A program made the position numbers and the translations under genes. DNA of 64,000 bases from Flavobacterium sp. LHD-85 (GTDB taxonomy: Bacteria; Bacteroidota; Bacteroidia; Flavobacteriales; Flavobacteriaceae): NCBI RefSeq assembly GCF_030929595.1, contig NZ_JAVFVR010000006.1, positions 124,001 through 188,000 on the forward strand. The letters are read 5' to 3'. Positions 28,687-37,326 of the stretch are shown in pieces. The stretch's first letter is position 1, and each line of letters begins with the position of its first letter. The notes under the pieces were generated by a model that searched no databases, was not told the origin of the DNA, and was given only the letters and a program-made list of their open reading frames with translations.

Positions 28687-31098
28687 ATGGAAAAATGGAA
28701 ACAAAATTTACTTGTTGCAATTATCTTATTCGTTATAAGCCAATATTCTTTTAGCCAAAAAACAAATTCAATTAACGGAACTGTATCAGATGGAAAAAAT
28801 CCAATCGAGTTTGTTGATGTGATTTTAAAACCTGTCACCGATACAACCAAAACTGTTGCATATGCTACTACCGATTCTTCTGGAAAATTTATTCTTGAAA
28901 ATATAAATCCAGCAGAATACATTTTAAAATTTCATCTAATTGGTTTTAAAACTTACAATCAGAAAGTAAAATATACAGGCTCTCCTATTTCACTTAATAA
29001 TATTGTGTTGCAAGAAGATGCGAATCTTTTAAATACAGTGGTCGTAAAATCTGAGAAAAAGCAGATTCAGAAAACCAATGAAGGATTTGTTTTTAATGCC
29101 GTTTCCAACATTTCGCAATCTGGAGGAACCGCAATTGATGTACTCAAAAACATTCCAACAGTTTCGGTTGATGCAGACGATGCCATTTCGCTGAGAGGCA
29201 AAACACCTCTGATTTTAATTAACGGAAAAAACTCTGCTATTACTAATATGAATCAGATTCCGGCAAGCAGTATTGAGAGCATTGAAATTATTACAAGCCC
29301 AACTGCAAAATATGATGCCAATGCAGAAAGCGGGATCATCAATATTAAACTCAAAAAGAATAATCTTAACGGAATAAATGGAGCAGCAGTTCTTGGCGCT
29401 GGTTTTGGAGCAAAAGGAAGAATGAGCAGTTCTGTTCAATTAAATCAAAAAACAGACAAATGGAATATTGGAATTGCTTATGACAATCGTTTTGCGGGAA
29501 GAACAAAAAGCATCAAAGGCGAAAGAACCAATTATTTTATCGAAGATGAGCATTATATTCATCAAACAAGGCATGATGAACGTACAGAAGGTTTGCAGAA
29601 TTTAAAATTTAACCTTGATTTTTCGCCAAATGAAAGAAATACTTTTTCATTTGAAGCCTTGGGAAATCTTGAAAATAAAGATAATGATGAAACTCTAAAT
29701 ACGACTATTTTCAACAGTTCAAATCAATTTTTCTCGGCCAATCAGCGTCATTCAATGGAAATACAAAAAGCCAAAGCTGCAGAAATGGCTTTCAATTATG
29801 ATCGAAAATTTTCGGATGCACGAAAAAGCTTAAATGCCAATATTACAACTTCTTTTAATTTTGATAGGGAGAATACTGATATTGACACCAATTATTATAA
29901 CGAAAATGGAATCCCTATTGGTGATACTTTCTGGCAGAAAACCCATAATTATGAGAAAGAGAATATCTCAAATGCTATATTGAATTACTCTTTTCCTATT
30001 TCACAAAAAACAACATTTGAAACGGGTTACAAAGGAACATTTAGATTCTTTAACTCCGATTTTCAAAGCGCTGATATGATTAATGGAGAATATGTAATTA
30101 ATCCGCTTACGAGTAATATTTTTGATTTTAACGAACAAATCAATGCTTTTTATGCTCTATTGAATTCATACTCGGGTTCCAAAGAAAATCAGAAATGGAA
30201 ATATAATCTTGGACTTCGTGCCGAACAAGTTTCGAACAGCGGAAAAACAGAAAACGGAAGCGATAATTTTTCCAATAGCTATATAAAATTTTTCCCCTCT
30301 GCATCTATTCAATTGAATCTGCATTCAGATGAATTTTTAAAATTTGGCTACAGCAAACGCATTAATCGTCCAGATTTAGATGATTTAAATCCGTTTGTTG
30401 ATATCACTGATGCTTTAAATCCGCATGGAGGAAATCCTTATTTGAAACCAGAAATCATTCATATTGTAGAATTAAACTATAATAAAGATTGGGCTAAATA
30501 TTCACTTTCAGGAAATGCTTTTTATAGAAATGCCAACAATACCATCAGACAATATTCTATTCTTCAGGATGACGGATCTGTATTGCAGCAACCTCAAAAC
30601 ATTGGAAATATGGTTACATACGGCCTTGAAACTATTTTCAGCTTAAAACCATTTTCTTTCTATGATGCCAATATCAGTTTGACTGCCTTTCAGCAAAACA
30701 TTAGCGGAAGCAATTTACCAGAAGCAGAAGAAGTGGTCAATAGTGCGTTTAGCTGGTACGGAAAAGTAATCAATAACTTTGTTCCCTGGAAAGGCGGAAA
30801 ACTTCAATTAATTGGCAATTACAATTCGGCGGTTGCCACCCCACAAGGAAAAAGAATTCCGATTTATAATGTTGATATGGGATTCCAACAAAAACTAGGA
30901 AAAGGAAATGCGCGATTAGGTTTGGTCGTAACCGATATTTTCAACACTTTGGAGAGTGGTTATAAAAACAATACATTATTATTTAAAAACAGCAGAACTT
31001 CAAAATCTGACACTCGAGCTTTAATGCTAACTTTTGCCTATAGTTTCAGATCTGAATTTAAAGAAAAATTACTCGAAAATCAATTTTCTACGGAGTAA
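28687..31098 (+). CDS. Outer-membrane beta-barrel protein with carboxypeptidase-like N-terminal domain
   Basis: An 803-residue outer-membrane protein. Signal peptide 1-24 (FSQ). Residues about 25-110 are a carboxypeptidase-regulatory-like fold (INGTVSDGKNPIEFVDVIL...FKTYNQKV). A plug-like region follows (IDVLKNIPTVSVDADDAISLRGKTPLILINGKNSAI...VKYDANAESGIINI), and from about 240 a large beta barrel ending in an aromatic strand region. It matches the Bacteroidota outer membrane protein beta-barrel family related to TonB-dependent receptors. Substrate unknown; no SusD-like partner is adjacent. Confidence 0.88.
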   Translation: MEKWKQNLLVAIILFVISQYSFSQKTNSINGTVSDGKNPIEFVDVILKPVTDTTKTVAYATTDSSGKFILENINPAEYILKFHLIGFKTYNQKVKYTGSPISLNNIVLQEDANLLNTVVVKSEKKQIQKTNEGFVFNAVSNISQSGGTAIDVLKNIPTVSVDADDAISLRGKTPLILINGKNSAITNMNQIPASSIESIEIITSPTAKYDANAESGIINIKLKKNNLNGINGAAVLGAGFGAKGRMSSSVQLNQKTDKWNIGIAYDNRFAGRTKSIKGERTNYFIEDEHYIHQTRHDERTEGLQNLKFNLDFSPNERNTFSFEALGNLENKDNDETLNTTIFNSSNQFFSANQRHSMEIQKAKAAEMAFNYDRKFSDARKSLNANITTSFNFDRENTDIDTNYYNENGIPIGDTFWQKTHNYEKENISNAILNYSFPISQKTTFETGYKGTFRFFNSDFQSADMINGEYVINPLTSNIFDFNEQINAFYALLNSYSGSKENQKWKYNLGLRAEQVSNSGKTENGSDNFSNSYIKFFPSASIQLNLHSDEFLKFGYSKRINRPDLDDLNPFVDITDALNPHGGNPYLKPEIIHIVELNYNKDWAKYSLSGNAFYRNANNTIRQYSILQDDGSVLQQPQNIGNMVTYGLETIFSLKPFSFYDANISLTAFQQNISGSNLPEAEEVVNSAFSWYGKVINNFVPWKGGKLQLIGNYNSAVATPQGKRIPIYNVDMGFQQKLGKGNARLGLVVTDIFNTLESGYKNNTLLFKNSRTSKSDTRALMLTFAYSFRSEFKEKLLENQFSTE

Positions 31099-31244
31099 AA
31101 ACTTACCTAAAATAAATAAAACACAAAAATTTCATTCTTGCATTTTTAAGCTTCCATTCTATAAAAAAAATGGATTATATTCACCCCGCAAAAAAATCGG
31201 CCACTTGATTTTTTTCGGCCCAAAAACACTTAAACCTACATAGA

Positions 31245-31679
31245 ATGAAATTTTTAAAATTACTTTTTATTTTCAGCTTATTCTTAGCTGTTACACCATC
31301 GCATGCACAAGTTCACGTAGACCAAATCACCCACAATTCTAAAGAACGTTATATTACCACTACAATCGGTTATCCAGTTCCAGGAACTTATGCTCCGCTA
31401 AACCAAAAACAGCCTATTACCGCGTTAAATCCAGACGGAACAGGCTTTATTCAAGCCGAAGATTTGAGCAAGCAAAAAATTAATTGGGGAATAGAATGTA
31501 CAGAAGAAGGCGTTCCTGTTTTCAAAGAAGGATTCAACAGTGCCTCTTATACTTTTTGGTATAGACCAAATGATAGCGAAGAATGGTATTATTCTCAATT
31601 TTCTATTCATTTTGCCAAGAAAAAAATGTTCTTAATGGGCGAGAGAGTAAAAGAATACGAAGATTACAACGTACAATAG
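31245..31679 (+). CDS. Hypothetical exported protein
   Basis: A 144-residue protein with a clear signal peptide (residues 1-21, ending SHAQ). The mature part is unfamiliar: ITHNSKERYITTTIGYPVPG, an acidic stretch and YTFWYRPNDSEEWYYSQFSIHF near the end, which suggests a small beta-sandwich. It follows the beta-barrel gene by 146 bp on the same strand; no motif links the two. Confidence 0.7.
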   Translation: MKFLKLLFIFSLFLAVTPSHAQVHVDQITHNSKERYITTTIGYPVPGTYAPLNQKQPITALNPDGTGFIQAEDLSKQKINWGIECTEEGVPVFKEGFNSASYTFWYRPNDSEEWYYSQFSIHFAKKKMFLMGERVKEYEDYNVQ

Positions 31680-31856
31680 GCATCAAAAAAAGACTCAAAA
31701 TTAAATTTTTCTTGATTTTTAGGAAATTTCACCGCAAAAAAGAAAACGTTTTCGTTGATTTTTAATAGTCTCTATAAATTTTCCCATAAAATTTCATTAA
31801 ATAAAAAATCATACCTAATTTTTATTTAATTTGCAGTAAAATTCAATATATTAAAC

Positions 31857-33635
31857 ATGGTTTCAATCACACGCCTTTTTGATTTTCCCTATTATCAACA
31901 AGAAACTTACAACCTTCCAGTTGCTCTTGCAACCAAAAAAAATGGAGTCTGGGAAAAAACATCCAGTGAAGAATATATTGCAAAAGCAAATGCTATTTCG
32001 AGAGCATTATTGCGTATGGGCGTTCAGAAAGATGATAAAATTGCTTTAATAAGCTCAAATAACCGTACCGAATGGAATGTAATGGACATTGGTATTTTAC
32101 AGACCGGTGCACAAAACGTTCCTATTTATCCAACGATTGCCGAAGAAGATTACGAATATATTTTAAACCACAGTGGCAGTATTTACTGCTTTGTTTCTGA
32201 TGAAGAAGTTTTACAGAAAGTAAATGCTATTAAAGCCAATGTGCCTTCTCTAAAAGAGGTGTATTCTTTTAATGAAATTTCAGGATGCAAGCATTGGTCA
32301 GATTTATTGGTTTTAGGCGAAGATAATAGCAATCAAAGCGAAGTTGAAGCTAGAAAAGACAGCATTCATACAGACGATTTAGCTACAATCATTTATACTT
32401 CTGGAACAACAGGAAGACCAAAAGGCGTAATGCTTTCGCACAAAAATATTGTATCCAATGTTTTAGACAGTTCACCAAGAATTCCGTTTGATCCAGGAAA
32501 AAGCACGGCATTAAGCTTCTTGCCTATCTGCCACATTTTTGAAAGAATGATCTTGTACATCTATCAATATTATGGTGTATCGGTTTATTTTGGAGAATCT
32601 ATTGATAAGATCAGTGATAACCTAAAAGAAGTTCGTCCAACTGTAATTACAGCTGTACCAAGACTTCTAGAAAAAGTTTACGATAAAATTTATGCTAAAG
32701 GAGCTGAATTGACAGGCATTAAGAAAAAACTGTTTTTCTGGGCTATCGATTTAGGTTTAAGATATGAACCATACGGAGCAAATGGTGCTTGGTATGAATT
32801 TCAGCTAAAAATTGCTCGTAAGCTTATTTTCAGCAAATGGAAAGAAGGTTTGGGCGGAAATTTAGATTTGATGGTTTCTGGAAGTGCCGCTTTACAGCCA
32901 CGTTTGACAAGAGTTTTTGCTGCTGCAGAAATTCCGGTTATGGAAGGTTACGGCTTAACGGAAACTTCTCCAGTAATTGCTGTAAATGACCAGAGAAATA
33001 AAGGATTTAAAATTGGAACTGTTGGAAAACCAATCCGTAATGTAGAAGTTAAGATTGCCGAAGACGGAGAAATTTTATTAAAAGGTCCGAACGTAATGTT
33101 AGGCTATTATAAAGATCCAGAAAAAACTGCTGAAGCTATAATTGATGGTTATTTCCATACGGGAGATATCGGAGAAATTGACAGTGAAGGTTTCTTAAAA
33201 ATTACAGATCGTAAAAAAGAAATGTTCAAAACTTCTGGCGGTAAATATATTGCTCCTCAAATGATCGAAAATGCCATGAAACAATCTCGTTTTATTGAGC
33301 AAATTATGGTTATTGGTGAAGGAGAAAAAATGCCGGGTGCTTTTATTCAGCCAAACTTTGAATTCGTAAAAGAATGGGCAAAAATCCATAAAATTACTCT
33401 AGGAAGTTCTGATGCAGAAATCAGTGCTAATCCAGATGTAATTAAACGCATTGACGAAGAAGTGGAAGGCATCAACAAAAAATTCGGACACTGGGAGCAA
33501 GTAAAACGTTTTGAACTTACGCCAGATGTTTGGTCTATTGATGGCGGACAGCTTACTCCGACTTTAAAATTGAAACGTAAAATCATTAAAGAGATTTATA
33601 AAGATCTTTACGGAAAAATCTACGGGAACAATTAA
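31857..33635 (+). CDS. Long-chain fatty-acid-CoA ligase (AMP-dependent)
   Basis: A 592-residue adenylate-forming enzyme that activates fatty acids to acyl-CoA. The P-loop-like IIYTSGTTGRPKGVMLSH is at about 178-195, the GYGLTETSP motif near 365, and the hinge ITDRKKEMFKTSGGKYIAP near 455-475. The N terminus (MVSITRLFDFPYYQQETYNLP) is typical of Bacteroidota FadD/ACSL-like ligases. It probably feeds the beta-oxidation operon 22 kb away. A strong terminator follows. Confidence 0.93.
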   Translation: MVSITRLFDFPYYQQETYNLPVALATKKNGVWEKTSSEEYIAKANAISRALLRMGVQKDDKIALISSNNRTEWNVMDIGILQTGAQNVPIYPTIAEEDYEYILNHSGSIYCFVSDEEVLQKVNAIKANVPSLKEVYSFNEISGCKHWSDLLVLGEDNSNQSEVEARKDSIHTDDLATIIYTSGTTGRPKGVMLSHKNIVSNVLDSSPRIPFDPGKSTALSFLPICHIFERMILYIYQYYGVSVYFGESIDKISDNLKEVRPTVITAVPRLLEKVYDKIYAKGAELTGIKKKLFFWAIDLGLRYEPYGANGAWYEFQLKIARKLIFSKWKEGLGGNLDLMVSGSAALQPRLTRVFAAAEIPVMEGYGLTETSPVIAVNDQRNKGFKIGTVGKPIRNVEVKIAEDGEILLKGPNVMLGYYKDPEKTAEAIIDGYFHTGDIGEIDSEGFLKITDRKKEMFKTSGGKYIAPQMIENAMKQSRFIEQIMVIGEGEKMPGAFIQPNFEFVKEWAKIHKITLGSSDAEISANPDVIKRIDEEVEGINKKFGHWEQVKRFELTPDVWSIDGGQLTPTLKLKRKIIKEIYKDLYGKIYGNN

Positions 33636-33660
33636 TAAATCAGAATAATATAAACCCAAA

Positions 33661-33696
33661 AGAAAAGCTGTCTTAAAATTTAAGACAGCTTTTCTT
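33661..33696 (+). terminator. Terminator after acyl-CoA ligase gene
   Basis: Perfect stem AAAGCTGTCTTAAA/TTTAAGACAGCTTT with T-rich end. Confidence 0.85.
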
Positions 33697-33775
33697 AGTT
33701 TAAAAAACAGGTATTTTTGCTTTGAACAGTAAACCATAAATCGTTTATTTTAGCTTTTCTCTAAAACTGAAATCT

Positions 33776-34690
33776 ATGCCTTGGAATGTCCTAGAACAAT
33801 TATGGAAACGTACCGCAAATAGTAAAAACTCCAATTCAGATAATGCCAACTGGGATCACGAGATTAAAACTCTGTATCAGTTGGGCATTGGTATGGAAGA
33901 TGTTTTACAGTTTTTGTATTTCGAAAAACCCGATTTTGAAACTTTTAAAATATGGATTAATAGCCGAAAACAGGATCCTCTTTCTGAAATCGAAGATTTA
34001 ACCGAAAATGTCCTGTCTGAACAAGATTTAGAATTCTGGAACCAAAACGGCTATATCGTAGTCAAAAATGCCATTTCGAAAGAAAGCTGCGAGGAAACTC
34101 AAAAAGCCATTTGGGAATATCTAAAAATGGATCCAGATAAAAAGGAAAGTTGGTACGAAGGTCATGAAGATCTAAAAGGTCTTATGCTCAATTTTTCTGA
34201 TCATGAAACTTTAAACCGTAATCGTTTCTCTCCAAAAGTTAAAAAAGCGTATGAACAGCTTTATAAAACTACTAAAATTTACAAAACGATTGATAAGGTA
34301 AGTTTTAATCCGCCCGAAACAGAGAATTTTAGTTTTCTGGGAAGTGCGCTTCATTGGGATATGAGCCTAAAAAAGCCCTTGAGTTTTGGACTTCAAGGTT
34401 TGCTTTATTTAACCGATTGCGGACCAAATGATGGTGCTTTTCATTGCGTTCCGGGTTTTCATAATCAAATTGATCAATGGCTCGAAGAAATTGAACCTCA
34501 TGAAAATCCGAGAGAGAAAGCTTTACAAATGCTAGAAGCGAAACCAATTTTGGGCAATGCTGGAGATTTTATCATCTGGCACCAAGCGCTTCCGCACTGT
34601 GCAACGCCAAATAGAGGAGAAAAACCAAGAATGGTTCAATATCTCACTTATCTTCCAGATGATTATAATGCAGCTGGAGAGTGGATTTAA
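33776..34690 (+). CDS. Phytanoyl-CoA dioxygenase (PhyH) family protein
   Basis: A 304-residue Fe(II)/2-oxoglutarate-dependent oxygenase-like protein. The EDLEFWNQNGYIVVKNAISKESC opening near residue 83 and the metal site HWDMSL (HxD) near 195, with a later His in IIWHQALPHCATPN near 265 and Arg for 2-oxoglutarate, follow the PhyH pattern. The substrate is unknown; known relatives hydroxylate lipids or small metabolites. It is convergent with the exonuclease gene, ending 6 bp from it. Confidence 0.85.
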   Translation: MPWNVLEQLWKRTANSKNSNSDNANWDHEIKTLYQLGIGMEDVLQFLYFEKPDFETFKIWINSRKQDPLSEIEDLTENVLSEQDLEFWNQNGYIVVKNAISKESCEETQKAIWEYLKMDPDKKESWYEGHEDLKGLMLNFSDHETLNRNRFSPKVKKAYEQLYKTTKIYKTIDKVSFNPPETENFSFLGSALHWDMSLKKPLSFGLQGLLYLTDCGPNDGAFHCVPGFHNQIDQWLEEIEPHENPREKALQMLEAKPILGNAGDFIIWHQALPHCATPNRGEKPRMVQYLTYLPDDYNAAGEWI

Positions 34691-34696
34691 ACCATT

Positions 34697-35239
34697 CTAG
34701 TTTTTCAGACACCAATGCAAAATCTTAGCGATGTTTTTAGCATCGTCAATGCCGCGGTGATGTGTTCCTTCTAACGGAATATTTAATAATTGTAGAGCGC
34801 CATTCATTCCTGTTGATCTTTTTAAACCAAACTTTTCAGCAAAATGTTCTTTTACATTGATATGCTCCTCTCCCATCGGATACGGAATACCAAACGATTT
34901 ACATTGTTTTGTCAGCATGTTCAAATCGTATTGACCATAACTTGCCCAAGTATACAAATCTGGATTGTATTCGTCGATTAGCAAATCAACAGCTTCTTCA
35001 AAAGAAACTCCATTTTTATCTAGCAAATCTTGTGTAATAGTCGTCAGTTCAGTACAAAACGGACTGACGATAGAACGCTGTGGTTTGATTAAAATTCCCT
35101 TGTTCTTCGAAATCTCGCCTGTCCCAGTGTCTAAGACCGCCAATCCGATTTCAATAATTTCATTTTGCTGCCCGCTCGGGACTGCGCCTTGCCAACATGT
35201 GGCTTCTAAATCGATAATAATTATTTTATCTGTTTTCAT
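34697..35239 (-). CDS. DEDDh 3'-5' exonuclease (ERI/KapD-like)
   Basis: A 180-residue exonuclease domain. ExoI motif IIIDLEATCW holds the first Asp/Glu pair, TWASYGQYDLNML the ExoII Asp, and HHRGIDDAKNIAKIL the ExoIII His and Asp. The family comprises 3'-5' exonucleases related to eukaryotic ERI1 and Bacillus KapD, which act on RNA ends. Length is normal. Noteworthy because this window also carries RtcB, Ro60 and a 2H phosphoesterase, but it sits 12 kb from them. Confidence 0.88.
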   Translation of the reverse strand: MKTDKIIIIDLEATCWQGAVPSGQQNEIIEIGLAVLDTGTGEISKNKGILIKPQRSIVSPFCTELTTITQDLLDKNGVSFEEAVDLLIDEYNPDLYTWASYGQYDLNMLTKQCKSFGIPYPMGEEHINVKEHFAEKFGLKRSTGMNGALQLLNIPLEGTHHRGIDDAKNIAKILHWCLKN

Positions 35240-35261
35240 TTTTTTTAAATTTTAAATAATT

Positions 35262-35545
35262 GTTTTTTTAACTGCAAAGAGTGCTAAGATTTGTTTCACG
35301 CAGATCTAACAGATTGGAACAGATTTTTTTAATAATCTTTTTAATCCTTATAATCTGTGGCTAAAAAAACCTTGCGTCTTTGCAAGATTTTTTAACCGCA
35401 AGGAGCACTAAGGTTTACGCAAAGCAACGCTAAGATTTGTTTCTCGCAGATTCAACAGATTTAAGCAGATTTTTTTAATATTCTTTTTAATCCTTTAATC
35501 TGTGGCTAAAAAAAACTTTGTGTCTTAGCGTCTTTGTGGCAAACC
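35262..35545. repeat. Two near-tandem copies of the dispersed repeat
   Basis: The block aagatttgtttcacgcagatc...aatctgtggctaaaaaaac (about 35285-35390) is repeated at about 35425-35525 with few changes. Each copy has internal opposed parts (acgcagat/aatctgtggc). It fills the gap between the exonuclease gene and the 167-residue gene; no coding sequence is supported. Confidence 0.75.
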
Positions 35546-35546
35546 A

Positions 35547-36050
35547 TTAGAAGAACATGCTTTTAAAATCCAGAAAGAAACTTCTTTTCTTAGACTTTTT
35601 TTCATGCTTTTCCTTTTTAGCAGATTTCTTTTTTTCAAAAACTGCTTTAGCTTTCTCAATCCGTTTAACTGGTTTTATTTCTTCAGTTTTAGACATTTCG
35701 TAGAACTTTTTGAAAGGACGTGGTTCAAAATCTACCAAAATAGCTGCCATGTTTATAGCATCAATGTTTGACGGATCTGTTTCTCCCTTGAAGAAAGTTT
35801 CGATAGGTCTGAACTTATCTTTTTTCTCCTTAAACTTATTCTTTTTACTATGATCGAAATCTAAGCCCAATAGGTTGCTGAAAACGTTCAAATCTTCCTT
35901 TGTTGGGTTGTTTTCGAAAATTAGCCAGCACAAATCACGAAGTTTTCCACGAGAAGGCTTGTACAAATAATCAAAGTATTTACCTTCTTTTTCGGTCTCG
36001 TATTTTTTTCTAATTGCTTTTTTATATTGTTGTAATGTATTGTTTTGCAT
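35547..36050 (-). CDS. Basic hypothetical protein
   Basis: A 167-residue cytoplasmic protein, no signal peptide. The N-terminal 110 residues are folded-looking (QQYKKAIRKKYETEKEGKYFDYLYKPSRGKLRDLCWLIF, LNVFSNLLGLDFDHSK, PSNIDAINMAAILVDFEPRPFKKFYEMS); the C-terminal 50 residues are Lys/Glu-rich (KKSAKKEKHEKKSKKRSFFLDFK). No family I can name. The long charged tail could bind nucleic acid, but that is only inference. Codon usage looks native. Confidence 0.7.
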   Translation of the reverse strand: MQNNTLQQYKKAIRKKYETEKEGKYFDYLYKPSRGKLRDLCWLIFENNPTKEDLNVFSNLLGLDFDHSKKNKFKEKKDKFRPIETFFKGETDPSNIDAINMAAILVDFEPRPFKKFYEMSKTEEIKPVKRIEKAKAVFEKKKSAKKEKHEKKSKKRSFFLDFKSMFF

Positions 36051-36159
36051 GGTATTTTGATTTTGTAATTCTTGGGAATCTCAGGAAATCGAAGGCTTTT
36101 CTAAGAAATCCAATATCACATAAGTTCAAAAGCACCATTGCTTTACCAGAGAAAAATCT

Positions 36160-36342
36160 CTAAATGATATATATAATTTCCTTAAAACGCACCTTTTCTT
36201 TCCATAGGTTAATCAGTTCCAAATCTTTCTTTTTAATTGAGGCAAATGACGGTTCACTTGACTCCAGTTTGTCTGTTTGACCACTATGGCCCGACGCAAA
36301 TCCTATTTCTTGATTCATCCTTAAATTTTTATTGTTAAACAT
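36160..36342 (-). CDS. Possible small protein (low confidence)
   Basis: A 60-codon ORF whose likelier start is the ninth codon Met, preceded by an AAGG on the transcript, giving 52 residues (MNQEIGFASGHSG...). It contains a charged helix-like end (IKKKDLELINLWKEKVRFKE). Upstream lies a dispersed hairpin repeat, and no promoter of its own is visible. It may be a pseudogene fragment or chance ORF. Confidence 0.3.
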   Translation of the reverse strand: MFNNKNLRMNQEIGFASGHSGQTDKLESSEPSFASIKKKDLELINLWKEKVRFKEIIYII

Positions 36343-36344
36343 TT

Positions 36345-36435
36345 TTTTTCTGCCGCTAAGGCGCTAAGACACTAAGTTTTCTTTTTTATCTTTTCTTAAA
36401 AATCTTTGCGCCTTTGTGCCTTTGCGGCTAACAAA
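36345..36435. repeat. Inverted repeat, gccgctaaggcgc type
   Basis: Left arm tgccgctaaggcgctaag and right arm ttgcgcctttgtgcctttgcggc are opposed around a T-rich loop; a member of the dispersed family seen at 20865 and 47262. Confidence 0.7.
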
Positions 36436-36442
36436 TAAGCAC

Positions 36443-36470
36443 AAAAAAAGCACCCGATTAAAGGTGCTTC
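36443..36470 (-). terminator. Terminator of small peptide unit 1
   Basis: On the minus strand AAGCACC/GGTGCTT with an 8-nt loop is followed by seven T. It lies 24 bp downstream of the 31-codon ORF stop. Confidence 0.8.
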
Positions 36471-36493
36471 ATAACAAATACGATATAACTATC

Positions 36494-36589
36494 CTATTGC
36501 CTATATTGATGCACCGACATGTAAAAGCATTCACGATCCGAAGTCGCGGCTACTAATCCTAGGTTGTGTATGTATAATTTAAAACTCAT
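36494..36589 (-). CDS. 31-residue peptide gene with own promoter and terminator
   Basis: A 31-codon ORF (starts MSFKLYIHNLGLV, contains CFY near residues 21-23, ends HQYRQ). Its transcript is well bounded: a -33 TTG (36703-36705), a 21-bp spacer, the exact -7 box TATCTTTG (36674-36681), a leader of some 75 nt, and a hairpin terminator 24 bp after the stop. This is too regular for chance. Function unknown: a leader peptide, a secreted or modified peptide, or a small regulatory RNA with an incidental ORF are all possible. Confidence 0.6.
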   Translation of the reverse strand: MSFKLYIHNLGLVAATSDRECFYMSVHQYRQ

Positions 36590-36673
36590 TTTATTTATTT
36601 TTTATATTGTTATTGCAATTGTAATTGCTATTTGTTATTGTTTTCTGAAACGCTTTGTTTCAAATTTGTTTGG

Positions 36674-36705
36674 CAAAGATATGATGGAAAAAATCATATT
36701 TCCAA
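36674..36705 (-). promoter_or_regulatory. Consensus promoter of small peptide unit 1
   Basis: TTG, 21-bp spacer, TATCTTTG on the minus strand. Confidence 0.7.
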
Positions 36706-37000
36706 ATATTTTTTAAGAATAATTTTCTGATTATCAATTAGTTAATCCAAAAATATAAGCAAAGAAATTCCTGTCCGCAAACTAGTGCAGATCTTCATTT
36801 TGTATCAAATGACTGTTACTCATTAGATTACTTCCCAAGACTATATCTTTCTATTTTTATTAATCATTAAACATTTTGGCTAAATATTTTTTTAGTTTTT
36901 TTTAGTTCTGGTTTGTTTTTCTATCATTTTCTTGTCATGTTGAGCGAAGTCGAAACATCTTTTTAATATCATCAGCAAATTCAAATTACTCTAAAAGCAA

Positions 37001-37030
37001 AAAAAGCGTCCTCAAATGAGGACGCTTTTC
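37001..37030 (-). terminator. Terminator of small peptide unit 2
   Basis: Stem AAGCGTCCTCA/TGAGGACGCTT with a short loop; A-run and T-run on both sides. On the minus strand it follows the 30-codon ORF by about 34 bp. Confidence 0.8.
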
Positions 37031-37063
37031 TATTTTATGATGAGTTTGACTCTAATTTTTACA

Positions 37064-37156
37064 TTACAATTTCATAAAAATATATACGCATCCTGAGCTT
37101 TCAGCTGAAGAATCTCCGGCTAAAGGTTCAAAAAATGTGCTTATTAAAAGTTTCAT
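37064..37156 (-). CDS. 30-residue peptide gene with own promoter and terminator
   Basis: A 30-codon ORF (starts MKLLISTFFEPLAG, then a Ser-rich centre and CVY near residues 23-25). Promoter: TTG (37215-37217), 21-bp spacer, exact -7 box TACATTTG (37186-37193), then a short leader. A terminator follows. The organisation is the same as in unit 1 and both peptides share a pattern of L-[VA]-[AG]-x-[TS]-S, then C-x-Y some residues later, so they could be distant paralogues. Function unknown. Confidence 0.55.
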   Translation of the reverse strand: MKLLISTFFEPLAGDSSAESSGCVYIFMKL

Positions 37157-37185
37157 ATATATTTTTCTATTATTAATTACAGATA

Positions 37186-37217
37186 CAAATGTAGTACATT
37201 TTAGATTAATTTAACAA
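37186..37217 (-). promoter_or_regulatory. Consensus promoter of small peptide unit 2
   Basis: TTG, 21-bp spacer, TACATTTG on the minus strand; same geometry as unit 1. Confidence 0.7.
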
Positions 37218-37281
37218 AATATACTTAAAATATAATTTTTATAACAAAGGCGTTTCTCGCAAATTGCCTTTTGCAAAGACC

Positions 37282-37314
37282 AAACCTGAGAGGTTTTAAA
37301 AAACTCTCAGGTTT
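37282..37314 (-). terminator. Hairpin after the DUF4132 gene
   Basis: Perfect arms AAACCTGAGAG/CTCTCAGGTTT 12 bp after the stop codon of the large gene. The T-run after the stem is short, so termination may be partial. Confidence 0.6.
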
Positions 37315-37326
37315 AAAAATATCTAA

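Noticed and set aside
31034..31243. 69-codon ORF after the beta-barrel gene
   Set aside because: It starts inside the preceding gene in another frame and has no family signal.
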